Assembly (NCBI RefSeq): GCF_025370935.1
Contig: NC_133490.1
Coordinates: forward strand, 1,063,547 to 1,127,546
From: Choristoneura fumiferana
Taxonomy: Eukaryota > Arthropoda > Insecta > Lepidoptera > Tortricidae
Length of the DNA: 64,000 bases
Direction of reading: 5' to 3'
Shown here: piece by piece, positions 13,001 through 22,000 of the stretch
Layout: every line of letters begins with the position of its first letter
Position numbering within the stretch: the stretch's first letter is position 1
Notes under the pieces: generated by a model
The model's database searches: none
The model's input: only the letters and a program-made list of their open reading frames with translations
Told to the model about the DNA's origin: nothing
Program-made: the position numbers and the translations under genes

Positions 13001-14526
13001 CAAATAGAGACGGCATCACATTTAACCGTCAGTTAACACTAATCAATGGATTGTGAAACAGCCCCTAATTAAATTAATGCCATGGTTAAGTTAGGTACAG
13101 AAATAATACGTTACGGCAGCCAGGCTTTTTTCAAGGGTTAACCTCCCTTGAAAAAAGCCTGCCTTACACATTTTTTTTTCAATATTAACAAACCGTATTT
13201 TTCCTTCCAGGATCAGCAGTAGGAGCAATGGGCATCGTGGGAAACTTCATATCACCGGTGCTGATGTCGCGGTTCGGTCGCCAAAAGGCCAATTTAATAT
13301 CCATCCTGCCTGCTCTTCTTGGCTGGATAGTATTCGTCCTAGCCAACTCTGTCCCTATGTTCCTAGTCGCAAGACTTCTTCACGGTCTTGCTTTAGGTCT
13401 GAGAACACCCTTAGCAGCCATATTAGTAGCCGAATACACCGACCCTAAGTACAGGGGAGCCTTCTTAGGCACTTTCGCTATTTCGCTTGGTCTAGGCATA
13501 TTTTTGTCCCACATCTGGGGAGCACATTTAACATGGAAAGTGACTGCTATGGTATGCGCAATGTTTCCAGTTATAGCTTTGGGTATAATCAGTTTGTCAC
13601 CAGAATCACCGAGTTGGTTGGTTTCCAAAGGCAAATATGATGAAGCGAAGAAGGCCTTCAAATGGTTAAGAGGTGATGGAGTTGAGCAACAAGCAGAATT
13701 AGACGCGATGATAGAAGCGCAGAAGAAAGAGAAGATAACATCAGAGAGGGAAAAACGAGAGGAGAAGAAGTTCCTGAAGAAATTTGTAGATTCGATCAAG
13801 GAAGTCATGAAGATATTCAAGAAGAAAGAGTTCTTCAAGCCTTCGATTATAGCTATAAGTATGTTGATAGTATTCGAATTCGGTGGCGCCCACATGGTAC
13901 CTGCGTACGGCAATGATATTCTTAAAGCGGTTTTGAATAAAAAAGATGCAAGTGACGTGGTTTGGCAATTCACAGTTATTGATTTGCTAAGAACTGTGTG
14001 CGCTTTCTTTGCTATATTCCTTTTAAAGTTTTTCAAGCGCAGAACGATTCTTTTTACCAGTGGTGTTATGACTGTATTATCTTTAACATCAATTTCAGTA
14101 TTCGTTTATTTAAGGCAATCCTCAATAGTAACAAACTCGTGGTTTTTAGATGCAGTTCCTATGACTTTGATGGTTTTGTACACTTTGTCGTTTTGTTTAG
14201 GTTTAGTTCCATTAACGTGGGTGATATGCGGGGAAATATTTCCTTTAGCTTACAGAAGTTTAGGTTCAACTCTGTCTACATCATTTCTAACTCCATCTTT
14301 TGTAGTATCTATGAAGACAGCTCCACACTTGTACTCTTCAATTGGAGTGCAAGGAGCGTTCTTGGTATATTCAGCTTTGTTAACAGTTTGTCTAGCCATC
14401 ATTTATGCTTTACTACCTGAAACTAAAGACCGAACATTGCAAGATATTGAAAACAGTTTTAAAGGTAAGAATGGTAAAGATATTGAGTCAGAAGTGGCAC
14501 TTATGGACAAAGATGTTGTGAAATAA
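7028..14526 (+). CDS. Tret1-like sugar/trehalose transporter, paralogue A (whole CDS, 3 exons)
   Basis: Predicted 490-residue major facilitator transporter joined from 7028-7048, 8283-8418 and 13211-14526 (1473 nt). Family members move trehalose or hexoses across the plasma membrane through 12 helices; the actual substrate cannot be read from sequence. Helix 1 lies in exon 2 (GYPAVL near residue 32). The conserved loop after helix 2 reads RFGRQK (73-78). PESPSWL follows helix 6 (183-189), and a Lys/Glu-rich cytosolic loop covers about 220-250. GEIFPLAYR is at 393-401 and PETKDRTLQDIE at 455-466, all standard sugar-porter signatures in the right order. Length fits the family. The start is chosen because MKQFIKQ splices in phase 0 to exon 2 and paralogue B has a matching exon. 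Intron 2 (8419-13210) is full of transposons. A substrate other than trehalose is possible; the family call is firm. Confidence 0.88.
7351..7630 (+). repeat. 75-bp tandem repeat, about 3.7 units
   Basis: Units start at 7351, 7427, 7502 and 7578 (spacing 76, 75, 76). Each contains GCGAGTTAACTTTTCCAACA and GGAGATTTGTTAAAA or a one-base variant. It lies in intron 1 of transporter A. Confidence 0.9.
7808..7943. mobile_element. Tc1-like MITE, GTACAGTC ends
   Basis: Left GTACAGTCAAAACAGAAATA, right reversed GTACAGTCAAGGCATAAATA; 136 bp, in intron 1 of transporter A. Confidence 0.7.
8283..8418 (+). CDS. Paralogue A, coding exon 2 (helix 1)
   Basis: The acceptor is CCCTTCCAG and the donor is G|GTTAGT. 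The 136-nt exon opens in phase 0 and ends one base into a codon. It encodes AFVVSGAALN through to TDISWI, the typical first helix and following loop of sugar porters. It is much richer in G+C than the flanking intron or exon 3. The equivalent exon of paralogue B is also exactly 136 nt. Confidence 0.85.
8612..9298. mobile_element. Harbinger-like non-autonomous element, 687 bp
   Basis: Ends CAGCCTTATTCATAAAA inverted at both sides; TAA duplicated at 8609-8611 and 9299-9301. No coding potential. Near-identical to 10559-11247. Confidence 0.82.
9379..9703 (+). repeat. R5 repeat
   Basis: ACAAGCTTTTATTTAGTTTC to GCTTGTATTAAAAATATAT; in intron 2 of transporter A. Confidence 0.78.
9816..9878 (+). repeat. 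Degraded R1 3' end
   Basis: GGACGGAGATGGCGAAACTA, then a diverged stretch and CAACCCTAAAAA. Confidence 0.5.
10034..10203. mobile_element. hAT-like MITE
   Basis: CAGCGTCTCTTAACC at the left and CAGCGGTTCTTAACC reversed at the right, both followed by GCGACCC-type sequence. This resembles hAT ends; a clear 8-base duplication was not seen. Confidence 0.6.
10559..11247. mobile_element. Harbinger-like non-autonomous element, 689 bp
   Basis: Same ends as 8612-9298; TTA duplicated at 10556-10558 and 11248-11250. A 3-base TWA target is typical of the PIF/Harbinger group. Confidence 0.82.
11698..11970. repeat. Foldback element
   Basis: TAAAACATTAAATTAAAAAA, then GTCTAGAACGCTGTTAAGTA and AAAGTTCAACAGT, mirrored at the right side around a GTTTTTGAGCGTC centre. 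Confidence 0.72.
12243..12300. repeat. (ACAT)n microsatellite
   Basis: Imperfect ACAT/CATA units, followed at 12300 by CGCTCGAAAAACATAACCC. Confidence 0.75.
12442..12625. mobile_element. GC-rich foldback MITE
   Basis: AGCCGCGTATCCACTAGAG pairs with AGCCGCGTATCCATTAGAG reversed at the right end. The interior repeats GGCTGCTCGG/GAGGC words. The frames found here on the minus strand are not genes. Confidence 0.75.
12650..13165. repeat. Large foldback interrupted by a MITE
   Basis: Left-arm landmarks GGCAGCCAAGC, TAACTTAACCATG and CAAAATTATAATTGCCAGCA recur in reverse in the right arm. It ends 45 bases before transporter A exon 3. Confidence 0.72.
12925..13065. mobile_element. PIF/Harbinger-like MITE, 141 bp, second copy
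   Basis: Same ends and exact length as 6603-6743, and again TAA on both sides (12922-12924, 13066-13068). It sits in the right arm of a larger foldback, whose left arm supplies the empty site. Confidence 0.85.
13211..14526 (+). CDS. Paralogue A, terminal exon
   Basis: The acceptor TTCCTTCCAG ends at 13210. The first two bases (GA) complete a Gly codon begun in exon 2, so the Met at 13228 is internal. The exon carries helices 2-12 and stops at TAA 14524-14526. An AATAAA overlaps the stop, and another at 14563-14568 is a better placed poly(A) signal. Confidence 0.92.
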
Positions 14527-14562
14527 AGTAGTAAGCAAAGTGTCAGCGGGAAATCGTTCCTT

Positions 14563-14568
14563 AATAAA
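14563..14568 (+). terminator. Candidate poly(A) signal of paralogue A
   Basis: AATAAA lies 37 bases after the stop codon. This is a simple motif match in AT-rich DNA, so support is weak. Confidence 0.35.
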
Positions 14569-14677
14569 TTGATGCCATAGTCTAAATTAACGCCACACCC
14601 ACTCCACGTGGCAAAAACAGTTACACTACTATTTGCTTTGTAACTAACGAATGTGATATGTTTATCAATAAGTACAT

Positions 14678-14707
14678 CCTTACTAATATTATAAATGCGA
14701 AAGTAAC

Positions 14708-14740
<33 letters not shown>

Positions 14741-14901
14741 TACCCTTTCACGTCGAAACTACTGAACCGATTTTGATGAAATTTGGTATATAGGTAGTTT
14801 GAACCCCAAGGATCAACATAGGATACCTTTTATTCCGGTAGAGGGCGCCACCGCGCGATAACCTAGATCCGCGCAGACGTAGTCGCGGGCATAAGCTAGT
14901 T
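14678..14901 (+). repeat. R2 repeat
   Basis: TATTATAAATGCGAAAGTAA, a (CTGT)n run, GAACCGATTTTGATGAAATT and an end near CGCGGGCATAAGCTAGT. Confidence 0.8.
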
Positions 14902-15763
14902 ATAGATATTCTCTTTTACCAGTAGCCCGGCCAATACACTCCTACTTTTTTTCGATTTACTGCCCTAGCTGACGCGGTTTGCTGGGAGCGGGCGGAAGCC
15001 TATTGAAATAGAAAATATAGAAATAGAAATAGAAACGTTTATTCGCTAATTCGCAAATTAAAACAAGTATAAAATAAATATTAATGACAGTATTTGCGAA
15101 ATCGCGAAACGGTCTCAGCTCAGCATAGTGTAGTGTATTGCAAAATAGTATGAGCTTGAGCAGCGCTCTGCGCGTCGCGATGACAGATTGTACCTGCACC
15201 CGCGCCCGCAGGCGTGCGCCCGCGCAGTGCGCAGTGCACCCGCGACAGCTAGCCCTTAGGATATAAAAACCGGCCAACGGCCAAGCGCGAGTCTAATAAA
15301 GTCTAGTCAGACTCGCGTACTGAGGGTTCTGCACAAATTAAAGGATTTATAGGTATCTATCTGGTGTCTATTATCCAGTGTAAGCAGTGTGAGGTTATGA
15401 TTGGCGATTAACACAGACAGACATAAAAATTAAGATTTTCAGCCTGTTTTAACTGTTGTGCTTGTTTAAACATACAAATACAGGTAGAGGAGGTAGAGTC
15501 ATTCACGATGACGCGTGCCGTGGTTCTTTATTCGTGGGTCATTAATGTCTAATTTTGACAAAATCACGCGTCTTCGTGGATGGCACTAGGTATAGCGAAC
15601 GAGAAGTGGGGTACATTGAAATTGGCTAATTACGAAATAAATATTATATAAAGCGAATGCTGATGGCGCAAATTAGTCCAATGACTATGACCCATTTACG
15701 ATGTACTCTCATACATTTCTATAATTTCGACCAATGGAGTTAGAAACACGATAGGCACAAATC

Positions 15764-15960
15764 AACGCACGTAAAAAGAGCTCCTGGAGATATACCTGCG
15801 CAGTGAGCGAAATACTACGGACCAAATCGGCGGCGGAGCAGTGGGGGACGCGGGAGGGGGCGTACGAGCGCGCGCGGCCGTCACGCCATTGGCTTGTTAG
15901 TTGACAGATGCGCAAGTTTATCCCCTCCACTGGCCACCCAGAGCTCTTTTTACGTACGTT
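15764..15960. mobile_element. Foldback MITE
   Basis: AACGCACGTAAAAAGAGCTC on the left, mirrored by GAGCTCTTTTTACGTACGTT on the right; GC-rich centre. Confidence 0.72.
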
Positions 15961-16211
15961 TTCATCAAAGTAAAAGTTAAAATATCTGTAGATATTCAAT
16001 GTAGGCTATAACAAGCACTTATGATTATGAATGTGAAACAAAATGTACCACCGGCTTGGAAAAAACTCTGTCGAGAAGAGTCCGGCAAGACTACAAATAT
16101 GTTTATTTTGCATAAAATGTGGTACATAGAGTTGGTAATAAATTATTATTAAATAAATATGTTTAATGTTTATTTGGGCAAACAACGTTAAACGTTATAA
16201 CGAGTACTTGT

Positions 16212-16306
16212 ACTTAGCGTCAAAAATTTGCCCCTCTGCATACAAAATTATTAAGTAGGTACTTCTTACTGCATGAGGACCAGATTTTTGCCGCTCAGTA
16301 TATGTT
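16212..16306. mobile_element. Short MITE
   Basis: AGCGTCAAAAATTTGCCCCTC and AGCGGCAAAAATCTGGTCC (right end reversed) form the arms. A relative is at 29742-29826. Confidence 0.55.
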
Positions 16307-17100
16307 TTAAAACCGATTTATAACGCATGCAACATGAAATTCAGTATGTAATTTTTAGGATCTCGCCATGATTTTTGGAAAATACCGGAATTTAAATTCT
16401 GCTAAACGTGGTTTAGATACCTAGGATGATAAATGCATACGTACATATTACGTTAAAAAAAATGATTCAGTTCAAAAGGCATTTTCACTAAAACGTTTAC
16501 CCTTTCTTTATTTTTCCGTTTTGGAAAAATATGGTTTTTACTGCTCAGAATCAAAAGCACAATCGATTCCGGTGGTTTAAAGAAATATCCCAATCAAAAA
16601 TGACAGTTTTCGACGTTTTTTTTATACACTCGATATTGGGCATCACAAAACTGACTCATAAAATTTGTATGAAAAAATTAAATACATTTTGAAAGAAAAC
16701 GTACACGTTTTTTTTGAAAACGCCCCTAAACATGGTCCATTAAACCGCCTAAAATCTTTTATTTTTTAATTATTTTATACCTAATTAAGTAAAGTTCTCA
16801 GTTTGCTCTTTTATTGCTTAACAAACGTAATAATATAGTAAAAAAAAATATGAATCAGTTCTCTTTGGTGATGCCTCAGAGGGACATGTAAAAAAAATGA
16901 AAATGAAAATGAGACTTATTATGACGCGTAATACGTGTGTTGTGACTACAAAAGTATTGTACTTAATTATTTTTGAACTCTGTGTTGTTTCTAACGCGTC
17001 TTTCATATGTACAAATAAAGTAAGTATTTTTGATTTTAAAGTGTGTGCTTCTTTGAACATGAAACTACCGTGAGACTCACTCATATTAAATGATATTGTA

Positions 17101-17219
17101 TCTATATCTATATAATTATATTTATCCGTTGCTTAGTACCCATAACACAAGCTTTGCTAAGCTTACTTTGGGACTAGGTCAATTGGTGTGAATTGTCCCG
17201 TGATATTTATTTATTTATT
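17101..17219 (+). mobile_element. SINE 3' fragment
   Basis: TTTATCCGTTGCTTAGTACC through TTTGGGACTAGGTCAATTGG matches the end of the SINE at 47665; the head is missing. Confidence 0.7.
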
Positions 17220-17472
17220 GTAACGGATAACTCACGTCTTAAACCGAGTTTAGCTCGACATGTTTCGGGCTATTTCGTAGCCCTTCTTAGGAACACGCGA
17301 CTCGGCGGCTGCCGTAACACGCACACTACGCGCCACCGCTCAGCTCGCGCGACTCCCAGCATTATTTTAAGTGTGTGCGTTTATTTGAAGCATCACGGAA
17401 AAGGAAAAACTTGTTTTTTTCTATTCTGTGTTGCGTAACTGGCCCTAAGTTATACACGAAGTGCAGAATTGG

Positions 17473-17520
17473 AACTTCGTATCTTGCCGTCCCGCTGACG
17501 TTAATTATTTAATGTTGAAA
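17473..17520. mobile_element. Half copy of the 35.3-kb MITE
   Basis: AACTTCGTATCTTGCCGTCC and CGCTGACGTTAATTATTTAA match the left half of 35310-35400. Confidence 0.5.
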
Positions 17521-18235
17521 ATAGCCTGAATGGCTTCGAGAAAAGTATGGTACGGCCGTGCCTTCGTTTTTGTTTTGCTCGACTTGGCGGGGGCACTACC
17601 GTGCCCCCAGATACGAGATTGAGACGGACGGTACGATACGTACGTCTTATTCCGTCGGATCCCTGAATCGGAAAATGGTTTTAGCGAACCTGAAACATTT
17701 TTGGAACATCCAACCTACGCATCCAATAACACTTCACACCAACAGACAATATAACAATATAGCTAGTATCTAGTAACTGTACGAGTACAATGGACTACAC
17801 GAAGTTGTTTACAATTTATCACCTCATTCTATTGTGATGACGAGAAAAAATATGGTTGCCTACTTAAATCAATGAACAATTTAAACGCAATCGGCGTACT
17901 TATTAATAAATGTCACAAATGTTTCGTTGGGTGCGCGATGACAGCGCCAACTAGCGGTTACAATTACGGCGAACTGAAATATCAAATTGCTGGCTGTCCT
18001 TACGAAGAGTAAGTAAACAATAGTAGATTGTTAACCAAGGGTGGAAAGTGACCCATTTGATCCGAGATATTTCTAGAGGAAATTAGTAATTGCACCCGAG
18101 TTAGACACTCTACTTTTCATTTCGACTGTGAGGAAAGTAAAATACCTACTACAAAAAAGAAGAGAATAATAATAAATTAAATTTACTGATATCCAACCTC
18201 CAACCTTTTTGCACTGGCCACTTGCCACTTCCGAC

Positions 18236-18245
18236 TATATAAAAG
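18236..18245 (+). promoter_or_regulatory. Possible TATA box for paralogue B
   Basis: TATATAAAAG is followed 25-30 bases later by GTCACGAGTCACG, which could hold an initiator. It is about 760 bases upstream of the first coding exon on the same strand. A large inverted repeat begins at about 18279, so this may equally be chance or transposon sequence. Confidence 0.2.
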
Positions 18246-18278
18246 AGAATCGAGTTGGTCACGAGTCACGACACGATC

Positions 18279-18520
18279 AAGGAGCTTATAATATACAAAA
18301 CTGGAGGTTGAACGCCGAACGAAGAAGTTTGACCTTTGTTACTTATTTATATATTCCATCTCTTTCTTTCACATGTCAAGAATGACTTCCATCTCTTTTT
18401 TAACCTAACTAAAAAAAGAGATGGAATATATTCGTGACATAATAAAATTCAAATTTCTTGTTTCAAACGGATGTTCGGCGTTCAACCTCCAGTGTTGTAG
18501 GTATATAAGCTCCTTGGTCA
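18279..18520. repeat. Inverted repeat upstream of transporter B
   Basis: AAGGAGCTTATAATATACAA, GGAGGTTGAACGCCGAAC and AGATGGAATATA-type words recur inverted at the right end (GTTCGGCGTTCAACCTCC). Confidence 0.7.
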
Positions 18521-18837
18521 CGACGTGTATGTAGATGGCCAGCCCGAAACGTGAAAAAAAAGTGTCATTGACGTGACTCGACACTCGACTCCGTGGCTAA
18601 TCACAAAAATAAAATAAAAAATACTTTCCACCCTAGAGATGAAAACGCAATTTTCCACCCGGCTATCTACCCATGAAAATTAAACTTTACATACAGGAGA
18701 GATGAATAAGGTATTACAAAGATACCTATACTTACGTATTACTTGCCTGCGCCCGCGCCACATTTGAAACACTCCGTCCCAACAAATAACTCGTGTCTTA
18801 CAGTGACATAAAACATTTTTAACTAACTTTTAATTAA

Positions 18838-18890
18838 ATATTGGTGTCAAGTGTCCCATGATATTTATTTATTATTTATTATTATTTAAT
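18838..18890 (+). mobile_element. Short SINE tail fragment
   Basis: TTGGTGTCAAGTGTCCCATG plus a TTTATT-rich tail, identical to the end of the SINE at 47665. Confidence 0.6.
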
Positions 18891-19002
18891 ATGAAAAAAA
18901 ACTAACTTACAATGTAATTGTATTTTTATCACTTTTAAGGAAATGTGTTAAAAAAGTTATGACTGAAATACGATCACGACATAGCTAATATTAGGAAGCA
19001 AA

Positions 19003-19023
19003 ATGAAAAGTGCACTTCGGCAG
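19003..19023 (+). CDS. Paralogue B, coding exon 1 (MKSALRQ)
   Basis: This is a 21-nt exon with seven codons ending CGG CAG, followed by a strong donor GTACGTA. It matches the first exon of paralogue A in length, phase and terminal Gln, although the intron that follows is 3 kb. No other Met-to-donor segment of this form was noticed upstream of 22108. Confidence 0.65.
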
Positions 19024-22000
19024 GTACGTATCAACATTTTTTATAACTTACCTAGAAAGGAAATAAATTATGTTTTATTTATTTAAATAATTTAAATAGG
19101 TTCTCTGAACCCGGCTCTCTGTGTTTATCGAAATTTGAACAAAATCATATTTGAAATATACCAAATATGAAGCAAAATTCGAATAATCATTTTAGATACA
19201 CGACCTTATGTAGATATTCCAAATATTCCAATTTCTTTAAATTTCATATATAGGTTGAGTACTTAGGTATATAAAATGAGAAGGGGAAATAAAAACTTGG
19301 ACATAACCGCAAAGCAAGTATGGTGTGTGTGACCAACAATATATTTTTTAACAATGATAAAAAATACCTACCCCGCAAATTATAGTAGGTATTAAAAATT
19401 AAAATGAGGGCCACTCACTGCATCGGCAAAGTGAAATCAAATAATAAGTGTTCAGGCAATAAAGTCCTGTATACATTGTAGCAAACTCCTTGGAGTTTTG
19501 TACCTTCTAGTTCTAGTGTATTTTTTGTAAAGTTCTTTTTTTGTATATTTTTCTTTTATGTGTTACTTGTCATTATTGCTTTGTGTGGTTGTGTTATTCA
19601 AATCAAAATATTATATTTCACCTTTATCATATTATTTCTTCGTTTGCTTTTTATTTAAGTATTACAGTCCATTCATACGTTTCATACATATTTTTGTCAC
19701 TTCAAACGTACCTATGTATGTTTTTGTTGCTGACTGTACAAGATTTTGTTTTGTTTTGTGCTGTAGAATTAACCCAATTTTGAAAAGAATCGTAGAAATA
19801 AACATAAGTAGATAAAGATAACATAGTGGATTAGGTAATCTATTTTTTCATGGGGGAAAATCGGAGCTCAATCGGAGCACGACCACGCACGACGGCATCC
19901 GATTTCTTGACCCATTATTGTATTACAGATCTAGTGAATAAATGTTGACTGGCAGAGATCTCTTCAGGGATAAGTCGGGCTTTATACTAAGCACTTTTTT
20001 GTAAAAAAATTGTATTGTATTTCCTTTTTTTACAATAATATAAAACAAACTGAGAAACAAATGTTTTTTCGTCGTATTTATTTAAGTAGTATAGGTACTT
20101 ATTGCTTTCCCAGTCAGTTTCAGTAAACTTCAGTGAGCTATATAGTTGAGAAAGCAAGGCAAATACAATTTTTTCCAACAAAATACGACGGCAATAGTAC
20201 CTACATTGTGTCTTAAGGGCGGTAAATATGGAATTACGAACGAGAGTCTATTAGAAGCCCGAAGTCGAAGACTGAGGGCTTTAATGAGTCGATGTTCGTA
20301 ATTCTAGTAGGTACCTACCGTCCGTGCGACATAAAATGTTTTTCATCACATTTTCGAGTAAAATTGTATATTTGTAAAAGAAAAACTAATATTTTTTCAA
20401 AAATTGCCGATACCGCTAACTGCGCTCTTGGCAGCGCCAGCTCCCCGCCGCCCTCCTCCTCCTCAGCAAGTGTATTGTGTATGGCGTGCGTGTGCAGCGC
20501 GCGCACGGAGCAGCAGCACACCAGTAACAAACTCATTTACCGACCTTGGGCTTCATGACATGAAAATTAGTACGGGGAATGACTCATTTACCGACCACGG
20601 GTTTCATGAGAAGCACATTAAGGTCGAGGGTTTTATTTGGGGGGTTGCAACCAAGGTAGCCTGCATGTTACAACACTGTTTACGAGCAAGTGTGATGGAA
20701 AACATCATTCATTGCATCTGTAAATTATTGACATTTTGATATACCTAAGGCCCAGTAGGTACACACGGTGAAAAGCAACTGCAACTTCTAGTTACTTTTG
20801 AGTTTCATTTGAGTTTATGCCATAGACTATGCTAAACCCCCAGTTTCCTTCCTGAATGTCGTTGTTGTTGTTGTTTCTTTAAAAAAATATGGCTCTGTCC
20901 ATCGGAGGACAATTTTGCCAGTGTCTAGTAGGTTTTGCCGTTGTACGGTAAAAAAAATCTAATATGAGAGGTAATGGTGGATGAACGATGACCTTCCTGA
21001 ATGTCAATTTATAATTATGGAACTTCATTATTAAGTGTCTTATGTCAAAACAGCTGTTACGACGTGTATACTGAAGCTAATTGGCAGGACAATAAATATA
21101 ATAACTTATACAAAAAATACAATGGAAAACCATTATACACTACCTACATACTTATGTGTTTATTTTCAACTAACTTTTGCCCGCGGCTTCGCCCGCCTGG
21201 AATTCGGGCATCCGGCGGTAGGTAGCCTAGTCGCTCCGTTTCGACGTGAAAGACGGACAAACATACGAATACACACACTTTCACATTTATAATATTGTTA
21301 GTATTAGTATGGATTATTCACGAATTAAAATGACAAAAATAATCTATTACTTTTTGCAAGCTTTTATTTAGTTTCACCTGACTCGTTGTCTGTCCGTCTC
21401 TCTGTCTGTATGTCTGTCTGTAATCAAATCTTGCAAGTTAAATTTGACCAACTTCCAGTCAGTCAAGATTGATTGACTTGAAATTCGGAATACTTATGTA
21501 AATTGCGTGGCAATACAATAATCTAGTAGTGACATCCTGGTAGTCCAGCCAGGATCGCTTCCGCAGGACGGACTCTTCAATGGTTAATAGCATCGACTTG
21601 ATGGTATGCAAATGTAGTTTTGAGTACAGTCAACAAAAGGTACAGTCAGCAAAAATAGGTTGTATTAAAAATATAATTCAGTATTATTTATTTATTGCAA
21701 CACCTTTTACAAAAAATTATAAAAAATGATGGTAAAGTTTTGTGTGCTCTGCCTGCCCCATTTGGGCATACAGGCGTGATGTTTGTGTGTGTGTTATTAT
21801 AGTGTATAGCGCAAAACTTCTCTGTATGCCTGTATGCCATATACTTACTTATTGTACATAATATTAGTTTTGCTGGGTTTTTTCAATCGCGGCATCGGAA
21901 TCTATATATATAGAAGAATGACTGACTTATAGATCAACGCACAGCCCAAACCGCTGGGCCTAAAAACTTGAAACTTGGAAGATTCCGTATAAAATACGAA

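Larger units (their letters stand above)
14902..18235. other. Intergenic DNA between the two transporters
   Basis: Apart from the listed elements it contains an AGAAAT-rich stretch at 15005-15040, a GC-rich patch at 15170-15250 and a repeat-like AAACCGAGTTTAGCTCGACA at about 17240. No exon was recognised. Confidence 0.55.

Noticed and set aside
13380..14036. 218-codon minus-strand frame
   Set aside because: It is the antisense of the transporter A exon, which has clear family motifs on the plus strand.
20292..20739. Coding exon in the GC-rich patch
   Set aside because: Open frames exist on both strands, but none has a domain or supports splicing into a neighbour.
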